The position numbers were made by a program, and so were the translations under genes. Positions 34,585 to 43,786 of a stretch of DNA of 56,895 nucleotides are shown here, piece by piece. Source of the DNA: JASHSH01 sp036490215 (GTDB taxonomy: Bacteria > Pseudomonadota > Alphaproteobacteria > Rhodospirillales > Magnetospirillaceae); contig DASXEH010000028.1 in NCBI GenBank assembly GCA_036490215.1, positions 1-56,895 on the forward strand, given 5' to 3'. Position 1 is the stretch's first letter. Every line of letters starts with the position of its first letter. The notes under the pieces are model-generated. The model had not been told where the DNA came from. It ran no database searches and worked only from the letters and a program-made list of their open reading frames with translations.

Positions 34585-34719
34585 TTGTGACGGCTTGGCA
34601 TTGGCCGATGTTTGCGTGCGGCTCGAATGTGCGGTCCAATGATGCGCCAAAGCCGAAGGCGCAGGCGGGAGGAGCGTAGTTTGGGTCCGGACGACAGCCG
34701 ACGCGGTTCCGCGGAAACC

Positions 34720-36339
34720 ATGACCGGGGCGCAAGCGCTTGTGCGCGGGCTGAAGGCTCATGGTGTCCGCACCATCTTCGGCCTGCCTGGCCTGCAGCTC
34801 GATCATGTGTTCGACGCGCTCTATGACGAACGCGATGCGATCAATGTCATCCACACGCGCCACGAACAGGGCACGGCCTATATGGCTTTCGGTTATGCCC
34901 AGGCGACCGGCCAAGTCGGCACCTGCCTTGTCGTGCCGGGCCCCGGTGTGTTGAACACCACCGCAGCACTTTCGACGGCCTATGCCTGCAACTCGCCGGT
35001 GCTGTGCGTGACCGGACAGATCCCATCGCGCTTCATCGATAGCGGGCTCGGCTTTTTGCACGAGATTCCCGATCAGACAGGCGCCATGGCTGCCGTCTCG
35101 AAGTGGCAGGGTCGCATCAACACCGTAGCCGAGACGCCGGCCGTGCTCGATGACGCGTTCCACCAGCTCACTACCGGCCGGAGCCGGCCCGTGGTGGTCG
35201 AGATGCCGCCCGACATCACCGCGCAGCGCGACGCTGCCGCGGTGTCGGCACGGACCTGGCCGGAACCCGAGCCGGCGCTGGATCCCGATGCGCTTGAGCG
35301 GGCGGCGAAACTGCTCGGTCAGGCTAAGAATCCAGCGATCTTTGTCGGTGGCGGGATTTTCGGGGCGCGGGCGGAGTTGCTGGCCCTGGCCGAAATGCTC
35401 CAGGCGCCCGTGATCATGAGCGAGCACGGCATGGGCGCGCTCGATTGGGAGAGTCCCTTTGCCCAGACCATGCAGGTCGGCAACGATCTCTGGCCGAAGA
35501 TCGATGTGGCGCTCGCCGTCGGCACGCGATTCTTCCACCCGATGGTCGAATGGGGCTGGGACGATCAGGTCAAGCTGATCCGTATCGATATCGATCCGCA
35601 GCAGTCGATCGCGCCCTGGAAGCCCGATGTGCATATCGTGGCCGATGCGCAGGGCGCTCTGGCCGCGCTGGTCGACCGCACGGCGAAGCACAACGATAAG
35701 CGCGCCGACCGGCGCGATGAACTGAATACCATAAAGGCAGCAAAACACGCCGCGCTTGCCAAAATCCTGGCGCCGCAAGAGGCCTATACGCAGGTGATCC
35801 GCAAGGCGTTGCCGCGGGACGGTATCATCTGCTTCGGCGTGACCCAGCTGCACTTCTATTCGTGGTGGGGTTTCCCGGTCTATCAGCCGCGCACGGTGAT
35901 CCAGCCCGGCTATCAAGGCACACTGGGCTACGGCTATCCCACGGCATTGGGCGCAAAAGTCGGCATGCCGGATCGCAAGGTCATCTATGTCGGCGGCGAT
36001 GGCGGCTTCATGTTCAACGTGCAGGAAATGGCGACGGCGATGCAGTTCGGCATCAACGTGGTAGCCATCGTCTTCAACGACAACGCTTTCGGCAATGTGC
36101 GTCGCACCCAGCGCGAGGCGTTCGGCGGGCGGCTGATCTCGTCCGATCTGCGCAATCCCGATTTCGCGAAACTGGCCGACAGTTTCGGCATGCGCAATCG
36201 CCGTGTGAATAGCCCGGAGACCCTGGCCGTCGCGCTCGATGCCGCGCTGAAGGCCGACGAGCCGGCACTGATCGAAGTGCAGATCGACGCATTCCCCAAT
36301 CCCTTCCCGCATATGTTCTTCCGCAAAGTGCGGGGCTAA
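34720..36339 (+). CDS. Thiamine-pyrophosphate-dependent 2-keto acid decarboxylase/acetolactate synthase-like enzyme
   Basis: A 539-residue TPP enzyme in three domains: N-terminal PYR (1-175) with activating Glu49 in RHEQGTAYMA; central (about 190-325); and C-terminal PP (about 370-535) with GDGGFMFN (Asp427) and FNDNAFGN. ATG 34720 has a poor ribosome site. A TTG at 34681, in frame and adding 13 residues, has GGAGGAG 6 bp upstream and may be the real start. With the aldehyde dehydrogenase next to it, decarboxylation of a 2-keto acid to an aldehyde (benzoylformate-decarboxylase-like) is more likely than acetolactate synthesis. Confidence 0.9.
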   Translation: MTGAQALVRGLKAHGVRTIFGLPGLQLDHVFDALYDERDAINVIHTRHEQGTAYMAFGYAQATGQVGTCLVVPGPGVLNTTAALSTAYACNSPVLCVTGQIPSRFIDSGLGFLHEIPDQTGAMAAVSKWQGRINTVAETPAVLDDAFHQLTTGRSRPVVVEMPPDITAQRDAAAVSARTWPEPEPALDPDALERAAKLLGQAKNPAIFVGGGIFGARAELLALAEMLQAPVIMSEHGMGALDWESPFAQTMQVGNDLWPKIDVALAVGTRFFHPMVEWGWDDQVKLIRIDIDPQQSIAPWKPDVHIVADAQGALAALVDRTAKHNDKRADRRDELNTIKAAKHAALAKILAPQEAYTQVIRKALPRDGIICFGVTQLHFYSWWGFPVYQPRTVIQPGYQGTLGYGYPTALGAKVGMPDRKVIYVGGDGGFMFNVQEMATAMQFGINVVAIVFNDNAFGNVRRTQREAFGGRLISSDLRNPDFAKLADSFGMRNRRVNSPETLAVALDAALKADEPALIEVQIDAFPNPFPHMFFRKVRG

Positions 36340-36353
36340 TCTAAGAGGGTCGC

Positions 36354-37862
36354 ATGGGCAAACTCGATAATGATCTGAGCCGCCTGGGGCGCTCGACCCG
36401 TGCCTTTCTCGACAAAGGCGGTATGCATTTCATCGATGGTGCGCTGACCAAACCCGGTTCCGGTCAGGCTCTCGATGTGCGCGATCCCTCCTCGGGCAAG
36501 GTGATTTCGTCGCTGAGCGCGGGCACGGCTTCGGATATCGATCAGGCGGTCACCGCCGCCAAGCGCGCGCTGAGCGCTCTGGCATGGCATGGCTTGTCGC
36601 CGGCCGATCGCGAGCGGCTGATCACGCGGCTGGCCGATCTCTGCGAAGCCAATATCGATCAATTGGCTGAACTCGAGATCGTCGACAACGGCATGCCGGC
36701 GGGCTTCGCGCGCAACCTCAATGTTGCCGGCGCCATCGGCGTGCTGCGCTACATGGCGGGCTGGCCGACCAAGATTGCCGGACGCACGATCAGTATGGGC
36801 ATGCCGATTCCGGGTAGTGCATTCTTCGCCGCTACGGTGAAGGAGCCAGTGGGCGTGGTCGGCGCGATCACGCCGTGGAACGTGCCGCTGATGTCGGCGA
36901 TCTGGAAGATTGCGCCGGCTTTGGCCGCGGGCTGCACCGTGGTGCTCAAGCCGTCCGAAGAGGCCTGCCTGTCGGTGCTGCGTCTGGCCGAGTTGATCGC
37001 CGAGGCCGGGTTTCCGCCGGGTGTGGTCAATATCGTCACCGGCACCGGGCCGGAAGCCGGCGAGGCGCTGGTACGCCATCCCGATGTGTCGAAGATTTCC
37101 TTCACCGGCTCGAACCCGGTGGGCCGACGCATCGGTGCGCTGGCCACCGGCGATCTGAAGAAAGTGACACTCGAACTGGGTGGCAAGTCGCCCAACGTCG
37201 TCTTCGCGGATGCCGATCTCGATCGTGCTGCCGATGCGGCAGCACAGTTGATCTTCATGAATTCGGGACAGGTCTGTGTGGCCGGCTCGCGCCTCTATGT
37301 GCAGCGCGCGGCTTATGATCAGGTGGTCGACCGTGTGGTCGCGCGCGCCAAAAGCCTGCGTATTGGTCCTGGCCTTGCGGCTGACACCGAACTCGGCCCG
37401 CTGGTCAGCGCTAAGCAGCAATCGCGTGTGCTGGGCTATGTCGATGAAGCCAAGGCCCAAGGGGCGACGCTGCTCACCGACAATCCGCGGCTTGAGGCCG
37501 ATGGCTATTACGTAAGGCCGACCGTGGTGGCCGGCACGCGTGCGGATATGCGGATCGTGCAGGAAGAGGTGTTCGGCCCCGTTCTGGCCGTGATGCCCTT
37601 CGATGACATGGAAGAGGCGATTACGTTGGCCAACCAGACGGTCTATGGTCTGGCTGCAACGATCTGGACGCGCGATCTGAAGAAAGCGCATACGATGCTA
37701 CCGCGGATTACCTGTGGTTACGTCGCCGTTAATAGCGACGCGATCCCGTATCCTGGCCTCCCTCACGGCGGCCGCAAGCAATCGGGTATCGGCCGCGACC
37801 TCGGCGAGGAAGCGGTGGAAGGCTGCCTCGAAGTGAAGTCGTATCTGGTGCGCTATGACTGA
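36354..37862 (+). CDS. NAD(P)-dependent aldehyde dehydrogenase
   Basis: A 502-residue ALDH with Glu274 in LELGGKSPN and nucleophile Cys308 in NSGQVCVAGSR; NAD-fold marks are ITPWNVPLM and FTGSNPVGRRI. It starts 14 bp after the TPP enzyme. It would oxidise the aldehyde made by that enzyme to the acid. The length and intact catalytic pair indicate a working enzyme; the specific aldehyde is unknown. Confidence 0.95.
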   Translation: MGKLDNDLSRLGRSTRAFLDKGGMHFIDGALTKPGSGQALDVRDPSSGKVISSLSAGTASDIDQAVTAAKRALSALAWHGLSPADRERLITRLADLCEANIDQLAELEIVDNGMPAGFARNLNVAGAIGVLRYMAGWPTKIAGRTISMGMPIPGSAFFAATVKEPVGVVGAITPWNVPLMSAIWKIAPALAAGCTVVLKPSEEACLSVLRLAELIAEAGFPPGVVNIVTGTGPEAGEALVRHPDVSKISFTGSNPVGRRIGALATGDLKKVTLELGGKSPNVVFADADLDRAADAAAQLIFMNSGQVCVAGSRLYVQRAAYDQVVDRVVARAKSLRIGPGLAADTELGPLVSAKQQSRVLGYVDEAKAQGATLLTDNPRLEADGYYVRPTVVAGTRADMRIVQEEVFGPVLAVMPFDDMEEAITLANQTVYGLAATIWTRDLKKAHTMLPRITCGYVAVNSDAIPYPGLPHGGRKQSGIGRDLGEEAVEGCLEVKSYLVRYD

Positions 37863-37874
37863 GGATGGCGTGCG

Positions 37875-39269
37875 ATGAGCCGCAAGCCGGCAGCCGGGGC
37901 GATGACGGCGACGCTCGATGGGTTGCGCGCCAAGTTCGGCGAGCGGTTGGTGGATAATCTGACCATCCGCCAGCAGCACGCCAATACACTCTCGCGCGTC
38001 GTCAATGAACCGCCGGATGCGGTGGTGTTTCCGCAGACGACCGAAGAGGTTGCCGCGATCGTCGGACTCTGCGCCGAGCATCGCGTGCCGATCATTCCTT
38101 TCGGTACCGGAACATCCTTCGAGGGGCATGTTAACGCGCCATTCGGCGGCGTCTCGATCGATACATCGCAGATGAACAAGATCGTCGCGATCCATGCGCA
38201 GGATCTCGATTGTGTCGTCGAGGCGGGCGTCACCCGCAAGCAGCTCAATGATGCGGCCAAGAGCGAAGGGCTATTCTTTCCCATCGATCCGGGCGCCGAT
38301 GCCTCACTGGGCGGTATGGCCAGCACTCGTGCCTCGGGCACCAATGCGGTGCGCTATGGCACGATGAAAGACAATGTGCTGGCGCTCACCGTGGTGCTGC
38401 CCAATGGCGATATCGCACGCACCGGCACGCGCGCTCGTAAATCATCCGCTGGCTACGACCTGACGCGTTTGATGGTCGGGTCCGAGGGAACGCTCGGGGT
38501 GATCACCGATGTGACGCTGCGCCTTTACGGTATTCCGGAAGAGATCGGTGCCGGGATGTGCCCATTTACCAGCGTCAAATCAGCTTGCGATGCTGTGATC
38601 CGCACGATCCAACTCGGTATCCCCATCGCGCGCATCGAATTGCTCGATGAGGTGCAGGTGAAAGCCTGCAATGCCTATTCGAAACTCGATCTTCCAGAAA
38701 CGCCAATGCTGTTCGTCGAGTTCCATGGCACCCCGGCCGGCGTCAAGGAGCAATCAGAATTGTTCCGCGAGATTGCGATCGAGTTCGGCGGCGGTGAACT
38801 CTCTTGGGCGACGCGGCCGGAAGATCGGTCCCGTCTATGGACGGCGCGGCACAACACTTATTGGGCGGCGATGGGGCTGCGGCCGGGCGCCAAAGGTTTT
38901 CCGACCGATGTCGGCGTGCCGATCGCGCGCCTGGCGGACTGCGTCGAGGAAACCAAGGCCGATATCGTAGCCAATGGACTGATCGCGCCGATCGTCGGCC
39001 ATGTCGGCGATGGCAACTTCCATGTCTTGCCGCTCATCGATGTGGACGATCCGGCGGAGTTCCGTGGCGTGATGGAGTTCGTCGATCGCATGGTCGAGCG
39101 CGCGATTTCGATGGGCGGTACCTGTACGGGCGAGCATGGGATCGGTCAGTCGAACATGAAGTATATGGAGATCGAGCATGATGCCGCGGCGCTGGATGCG
39201 ATGCGCGCGGTCAAACGTGCATTCGATCCTGACAACATCATGAACCCGGGCAAAATCTTCACTCTATGA
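37875..39269 (+). CDS. FAD-binding 2-hydroxyacid oxidase/D-lactate dehydrogenase (GlcD/Dld-like)
   Basis: A 464-residue flavoprotein. The FAD-binding PCMH domain (about 40-220) shows IIPFGTGTSFEGHVNAPFGG and MASTRASGTNAVRYGTMKDN. The C-terminal FAD-oxidase domain has GHVGDGNFH and GTCTGEHGIGQ. Such enzymes oxidise D-lactate, glycolate or larger D-2-hydroxyacids, passing electrons to the respiratory chain. It starts 12 bp after the aldehyde dehydrogenase and overlaps the Ldh2-type gene (ATGA), so it likely supplies the 2-keto acid for the TPP enzyme. Confidence 0.93.
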   Translation: MSRKPAAGAMTATLDGLRAKFGERLVDNLTIRQQHANTLSRVVNEPPDAVVFPQTTEEVAAIVGLCAEHRVPIIPFGTGTSFEGHVNAPFGGVSIDTSQMNKIVAIHAQDLDCVVEAGVTRKQLNDAAKSEGLFFPIDPGADASLGGMASTRASGTNAVRYGTMKDNVLALTVVLPNGDIARTGTRARKSSAGYDLTRLMVGSEGTLGVITDVTLRLYGIPEEIGAGMCPFTSVKSACDAVIRTIQLGIPIARIELLDEVQVKACNAYSKLDLPETPMLFVEFHGTPAGVKEQSELFREIAIEFGGGELSWATRPEDRSRLWTARHNTYWAAMGLRPGAKGFPTDVGVPIARLADCVEETKADIVANGLIAPIVGHVGDGNFHVLPLIDVDDPAEFRGVMEFVDRMVERAISMGGTCTGEHGIGQSNMKYMEIEHDAAALDAMRAVKRAFDPDNIMNPGKIFTL

Positions 39270-40342
39270 GCGACGCAAAACCTTCTGTACCCGGCGCACA
39301 TGTGATTAGGCACGATACCTTACGCGGCATAGTGCGCAACATGCTGACAGCCTCAGGCAGCAACGCCGAAGAGGCGCAGATCGTCTCCGACCATCTGGTC
39401 GATGCCAATCTAGCCGGGCATGACAGTCATGGCGTCGGCCTGCTGCCGATGTATATGAACGACCGGCGGAACAACAAGGTGCATGCGAACGCCCATGCCC
39501 AGCTGGAGCGTGACGACGGCCCCATAGGTATCTTCGATGGCAATATGGGCTTCGGTCATGTGCTGGCGCGCGAAGCGACGCTTTGGGGAATCGAGAAGGC
39601 CCGGGCCGGCGGCACGGCCATCGTCGCGCTGCGCAATGCGTATCACATCGCACGCGTCGGAACCTATGCGGAGATTGCCTGCGCGGCCAATCTGATCTCG
39701 ATTTTCTTCGTCAATGTCGTCTTCGGTGCGCAGAGGGTGGCGGTTTTCGGGGGCACCGACGGCAGGCTGCATACCAATCCGATCTGTATCGCGGTGCCAG
39801 GTAACAACAGTCATCCGCCCTTCATCCTCGATTTTGCCACAAGCAAGATCGCGATCGGCAAGGTGCGCGTGGCCTATAACGAGAAGCGGCAGTTGCCGTT
39901 GGGCACGATCATCGATGCCAAGGGCGCGCCCAGCACCGATCCGGCCGTGATTTACGAGGAGCCGCAGGGCGCGATACTGCCTTTCGGTGAGCATAAAGGA
40001 TCGGGTCTGGCGGTCATGTGCGAATTGCTGGCTGGCGCACTTGTCGGCGGCATCACCAACCAGGCGAGTACGCCGCAGGATCGCGGCTTGACCAACAATA
40101 TGCTGTCGATCCTGATCGATCCGCAGCGTTTCACATCGGATACGATCTTTCACCACGAGATCGAGGCCATCCTAAAGCACGTCACCGACTCGCCGGCAGC
40201 CGACCCGGCCCATCCGGTGGTCACCGCTGGCGAGCCGGAACGGCAATCGCGCGCGCGGCGGCTAGAGCAGGGGATTCCAATCGACGCAGTGACCTGGGCG
40301 GGAATCGTGGCCGCCGCGAAATCGGTCGGCGTGACAGCCTAG
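39266..40342 (+). CDS. Malate/L-lactate dehydrogenase (Ldh2) family NAD(P) oxidoreductase
   Basis: A 358-residue protein of the YlbC/DlgD/AllD family, distinct from classical MDH. It shows HDSHGVGLLPMYM with the catalytic histidine, NPICIAVPG, and GEHKGSGLAVMCELLAGALV. It interconverts 2-keto acids and 2-hydroxyacids. With the D-type flavoenzyme it may allow use of both stereoisomers. The stop overlaps the convergent dehydrogenase stop at CTAG (40339-40342). Confidence 0.93.
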   Translation: MSDAKPSVPGAHVIRHDTLRGIVRNMLTASGSNAEEAQIVSDHLVDANLAGHDSHGVGLLPMYMNDRRNNKVHANAHAQLERDDGPIGIFDGNMGFGHVLAREATLWGIEKARAGGTAIVALRNAYHIARVGTYAEIACAANLISIFFVNVVFGAQRVAVFGGTDGRLHTNPICIAVPGNNSHPPFILDFATSKIAIGKVRVAYNEKRQLPLGTIIDAKGAPSTDPAVIYEEPQGAILPFGEHKGSGLAVMCELLAGALVGGITNQASTPQDRGLTNNMLSILIDPQRFTSDTIFHHEIEAILKHVTDSPAADPAHPVVTAGEPERQSRARRLEQGIPIDAVTWAGIVAAAKSVGVTA

Positions 40343-41265
40343 GCTTTCTTCGCTTCGCGAGCCGCAGCGTCTGCCAGGAACTGCGACAGACGATCGCGGA
40401 CCGCCTGCGCCTGTTCCGGTGTCCACTCCCGGAACCCGCGTCCCCTCTTCATGCCGATGTCGCCCTTGGCCACTAAAGCATCGAGATAGGGGTGGGTATG
40501 CGGCGTGACGTCGAGATCGCTGATCAGCACGTCATGGATATTCTTCGTGAGCTGCAGCCCGACCATATCGGACTGCTCGAGTGGGCCAAGCACCGCCAGC
40601 CGCGCGCCGAAGCCGAGCTTCACCACATCATCGACGGTTTCGGCATCGCACACCCCGGCGGCGACTAGGGCGATGGCCTCGCGCTTGAGAGCATGCTGCA
40701 GCCGGTTGCCAATGAAGCCGGGAATGTCGCGATTGACCAGCACCGGGTGGTGACCGACCGCGCGCAGCAGATCGACCATCTTCAAAGCCGCAGGCCTGCT
40801 CGATTCGGCTGATACCACCACCTCAACCAAGCGAACCAGATGGGGTGGGTTCCAGAAATGCGCGCCGATCACGCGGCTCTTGTCGGCAACATCTTCCGCA
40901 ATCCGTGAGATCGGGATTACTGAGGTATTGCTGGCCAAGATCGCATGCTTGGGCGCGTGCCGTTCGAAGGCGGAAAAGATGAGACGCTTGATCTCGATCT
41001 TCTCGGCCGCCGCCTCGATCACCACATCGGCTTGTTCGACAGTTTCCGGCAGGCTGATATGTCCTGAGACCCTGTCTGCCGCCGTTATCGGTCCCGCCAG
41101 GAGATCGCGGATCACACCCAGGCGCCTGGGCAATTGCTCCAGTGCCACAGTATCCGTGTCATGGACTCGCACCTCATGGCCGGTCGCCGCGAACAGATAC
41201 GCGATACCATGGCCCATCAGCCCCGCGCCGATGATGGAAATGCGCGGTTTGGGGGCAGAGGTCAT
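40339..41265 (-). CDS. 3-hydroxyacyl-CoA dehydrogenase-family NAD enzyme, second copy
   Basis: A 308-residue paralogue of 23655-24563, with GAGLMGHGIA, ASNTSVIPISRI, HFWNPPHLVRLVEVV and GNRLQHALKREAIALV. ATG 41265 overlaps the SDR stop (ATGA). It is the last gene of the right-hand module, in the same SDR-then-dehydrogenase order as the left copy. No BKACE or cupin follows. Confidence 0.9.
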   Translation of the reverse strand: MTSAPKPRISIIGAGLMGHGIAYLFAATGHEVRVHDTDTVALEQLPRRLGVIRDLLAGPITAADRVSGHISLPETVEQADVVIEAAAEKIEIKRLIFSAFERHAPKHAILASNTSVIPISRIAEDVADKSRVIGAHFWNPPHLVRLVEVVVSAESSRPAALKMVDLLRAVGHHPVLVNRDIPGFIGNRLQHALKREAIALVAAGVCDAETVDDVVKLGFGARLAVLGPLEQSDMVGLQLTKNIHDVLISDLDVTPHTHPYLDALVAKGDIGMKRGRGFREWTPEQAQAVRDRLSQFLADAAAREAKKA

Positions 41266-42065
41266 CCGGCGGTGAATCCGCCATCGACATACATGATTTG
41301 GCCGGTGCAGAAGTTGGACGCCGGGGCGAGCAGGTAAAGCGCCATGCCGATCAGGTCCTCCGGCTCGCCCAAGCGGCCCAACGGAATGCGTGCCAGAGAG
41401 CGGGCGCGCGTCGCTTGGCCAACTTCGTTGTCGCTCCACATCCAGGCGGTCAACTTGGAGCGGAAGACGGTGGGCGCGATGGCGTTGACGGTGATTCCGT
41501 ACTTCGCCCATTCGGTGGCCAGAACGCGGGTCAGCGCATCGGTGGCGCCCTTCGAGGCGCAATAGCCGGTATAACCCGAGATGTTGCCATGGCGGCCACG
41601 CACGGATGACATCAGCAGCACCTTGCCTTTGATCTTCTGCTCGATCCAATGGGTGCCGACCGCCTTGGCCATGAACCAGGCGCCGCGCACATTGGCGTCC
41701 ATCACGGCCTGCCAATCCTCGTAGTCGAGTTCGTGGATGAAGCCAGCCTTGTTTGTGCCGGATGCGACGACGAGCTGGTCGACACGACCGAACGCATCGA
41801 TGCCGGCCTGTAGCATCGCCTGGGCATCTTCCAGGCTATCGGGGCGGCGTACGACGGTGATCGCCTCTCCACCGGCTTCCTTAACGTCTTCGGCGACCTG
41901 TTTGAGTTCCTCTTCCGAACCCGAGACCAGTACCAGCTTGCCGCCCAGTGCGCCCAAGGCCACGGCGCAGGCATGGCCGAAGGAGCCGGATGCGCCGGTG
42001 ATCAAGGCCACCTTGCCCTTTACGTCGAAGAGCGAGAGGGGGTTGCGAACCGCTTCCGTAATCAT
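41262..42065 (-). CDS. SDR-family oxidoreductase, second copy
   Basis: A 267-residue paralogue of 22854-23651. It has TGASGSFG, VASGTN in place of NNAG, YCASKGA for Tyr-x3-Lys, and the shared FRSKLTAWM and IPLGRLGEPEDLIG. ATG 42065 (MITEAVRNP) is preferred over the longer frame to 42116, which would run into the cyclase gene. It is candidate ring reductase of the second module. Confidence 0.9.
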   Translation of the reverse strand: MITEAVRNPLSLFDVKGKVALITGASGSFGHACAVALGALGGKLVLVSGSEEELKQVAEDVKEAGGEAITVVRRPDSLEDAQAMLQAGIDAFGRVDQLVVASGTNKAGFIHELDYEDWQAVMDANVRGAWFMAKAVGTHWIEQKIKGKVLLMSSVRGRHGNISGYTGYCASKGATDALTRVLATEWAKYGITVNAIAPTVFRSKLTAWMWSDNEVGQATRARSLARIPLGRLGEPEDLIGMALYLLAPASNFCTGQIMYVDGGFTAG

Positions 42066-42072
42066 GGCCCGC

Positions 42073-42876
42073 TCACTTCCCCGATTCGATGCGATAGGTC
42101 TGGTTCGGATCGACAATCGCGATCACGCGCACACCGCAACCATCGCCTTCCGGCCAGCGCCAGGGGAATGCCATGAAGGTGCAACGCTTGCCGGTGATCT
42201 GGTCGAGATCGCCGCCGACATTCTCGATGCCCGGAATGCCACCTTTGACCATCAACGTTTTATGCGCGACTTCCCAGAATGGGAAATCCTTCATCACATC
42301 GCGCCCGGTCTCCTCGCGGTATTCGTCCATCAGATAGGGATGCGATGGGCCGGGGCCATGGTCAACCAGCTTGGTGCCCAGAGGATGGTCGAGGGCCTGC
42401 ACGTCCACGCCCACCATCTTCACCTGCTTTTCCACCAGCCACTCCGCGGCTTCCTTATAGAGGCCGGGGGAGTAGTTGAAATACTCGTCGGTGTCGGCGA
42501 ATTTGCGATGCATGCCCGTGTTGATCATGACGATGTCGTTCTTCTGGATCTTCGGCGTCGCGTTTTCGAGATCCTTGGCGGTGATGATTTCCCACTTGCC
42601 CTTGGGAATCGACACGGCCACGCCGGTGCCGAAAAAACGCCATAGTGGATAGCCGGTGAGGGTTGGTGTGTTCTCGGTCACATGAATCGGCGCATCCATA
42701 TGGGTGCCGCGATGCATGATGCCTTCGAACTCGGTGGTGTAGAGACCGTCTTTGGCGTGGAACTGCAGCGTGTGCACGTTCACGCCCGGCGCCGACGGCC
42801 ATTCCGGCATGCCGTGGCCCCAACGGGCGGAGAGATTGTAGAACTTCAGTCCGGCGGTGCTGTTCTTGATCGACAT
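42073..42876 (-). CDS. Cyclase-family metal hydrolase, second copy
   Basis: A 267-residue paralogue of 21681-22502, with the intact metal motif HRGTHMDAPIH and shared VSIPKGKWEIITAKDLENA and ENVGGDLDQITGKR. It lies 7 bp before the SDR. Of the two cyclases here, this is closer to the left-hand copy and is the better candidate for the ring-opening step of the second module. Confidence 0.9.
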   Translation of the reverse strand: MSIKNSTAGLKFYNLSARWGHGMPEWPSAPGVNVHTLQFHAKDGLYTTEFEGIMHRGTHMDAPIHVTENTPTLTGYPLWRFFGTGVAVSIPKGKWEIITAKDLENATPKIQKNDIVMINTGMHRKFADTDEYFNYSPGLYKEAAEWLVEKQVKMVGVDVQALDHPLGTKLVDHGPGPSHPYLMDEYREETGRDVMKDFPFWEVAHKTLMVKGGIPGIENVGGDLDQITGKRCTFMAFPWRWPEGDGCGVRVIAIVDPNQTYRIESGK

Positions 42877-42888
42877 GGTTTGCCCCTG

Positions 42889-43698
42889 TTACGCAGCCGT
42901 GCCGGCGCCGAGATGATAGCCACCCGACGGATCGAGAATGGCGGTGAAGCGAATCACGCAGGCGTCGCCTTCAGGCCAGTTCCAGGGATAGGCCTGGAAG
43001 GTGCAGCGTTTGCCGGCCAGATCGCCGACATCGCCGCCCACATTCTCGATGGTCGGAATGCCGGCGCCAAGCAGGGCGCGGTGTGCGGGGTTCCAGTCGG
43101 GGAAGTCCTGTGCCGCTTTGCGGCCGGTTTTGGTCTCATAGGCCTTCGGAACACGGCGCATCTGCGGGCCGTTGCGATGCAAGCCCAACGATGTCGCTAG
43201 TGGGTGATCGACCTGCGGCGTGTCGACGCCGACCATCTTCACCTTCTTAGCCGCGAGCCATTCGGCGGCGTCCTTGGCCAGTCCCGGCGCGTGGCCGAAA
43301 TACTCGATGCTGTCGCTGTACTTCTTATGCCAGCCGGTGACGATGACAACGATGTCTTCGGGCTCGATCGCCGGCGTGGCCTTTGCCAGATCGGCAGCGG
43401 TGACAAGCTCCCACTCGTTCTTTGGAATCGAGACCACCACGCCCGAGCCGAACAGCTTATCCATCTCGATCTCACCCACGCCGGCGCCCTTCTGAATCAG
43501 GTGGCGCGGTGCGTTGAGATGGGTGCCGCTATGCATCACCATACGGATGCGATGTGTCATCACGCCAAATTTGGCGTGGTTGACCGAGCGGAACATCTTG
43601 ACGTCGTCGTAACCGGGCAGGGACGGGGCGCCATGGCCCCACTCGTGACTCAACTCATAGAACTGCAAGCCCGTTGCGGGCTCGACGACGGCGGGCAT
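42889..43698 (-). CDS. Cyclase-family protein, third copy, with Asn in the metal motif
   Basis: A 269-residue member of the same family. The metal motif reads HSGTHLNAPRH: the aspartate kept in both other copies is Asn62 (AAC for GAC), a likely metal ligand. Other regions are normal (VSIPKNEWELVTAADLA, ENVGGDVGDLAGKR). ATG 43698 has GGGAGG 7 bp upstream; the frame extends to 43731 without a better start. It is the first gene of the right-hand module. It may be a partner subunit, a variant with another metal, or an enzyme on another substrate. Confidence 0.88.
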   Translation of the reverse strand: MPAVVEPATGLQFYELSHEWGHGAPSLPGYDDVKMFRSVNHAKFGVMTHRIRMVMHSGTHLNAPRHLIQKGAGVGEIEMDKLFGSGVVVSIPKNEWELVTAADLAKATPAIEPEDIVVIVTGWHKKYSDSIEYFGHAPGLAKDAAEWLAAKKVKMVGVDTPQVDHPLATSLGLHRNGPQMRRVPKAYETKTGRKAAQDFPDWNPAHRALLGAGIPTIENVGGDVGDLAGKRCTFQAYPWNWPEGDACVIRFTAILDPSGGYHLGAGTAA

Positions 43699-43786
43699 GG
43701 AAAGCCTCCCAGAGGCCGATGGCACGGCCATGCGGATGAATTGTTCGTTGGCCCACTGTGAAAGCCCTCGGACAGACCGGCCAATT

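Noticed and set aside
34710..34722. GGAAACCATGACC near the TPP start as a third copy of the GGAAAC operator
   Set aside because: There is only one GGAAAC, no repeat at 11 bp and no TTGACA at the right distance.
34492..36312. A 606-codon open frame antisense to the TPP enzyme gene
   Set aside because: The composition is His/Arg/Asp-rich without any family motif. It is a codon-bias shadow of the GC-rich sense gene. The same holds for long antisense frames at 36336-37691, 28341-29630, 21639-22703 and 9882-11012.
34720..36339. Assignment as acetolactate synthase for branched-chain amino acid synthesis
   Set aside because: No small regulatory subunit gene is nearby and the neighbours are an aldehyde dehydrogenase and hydroxyacid oxidases; a decarboxylase role fits better.
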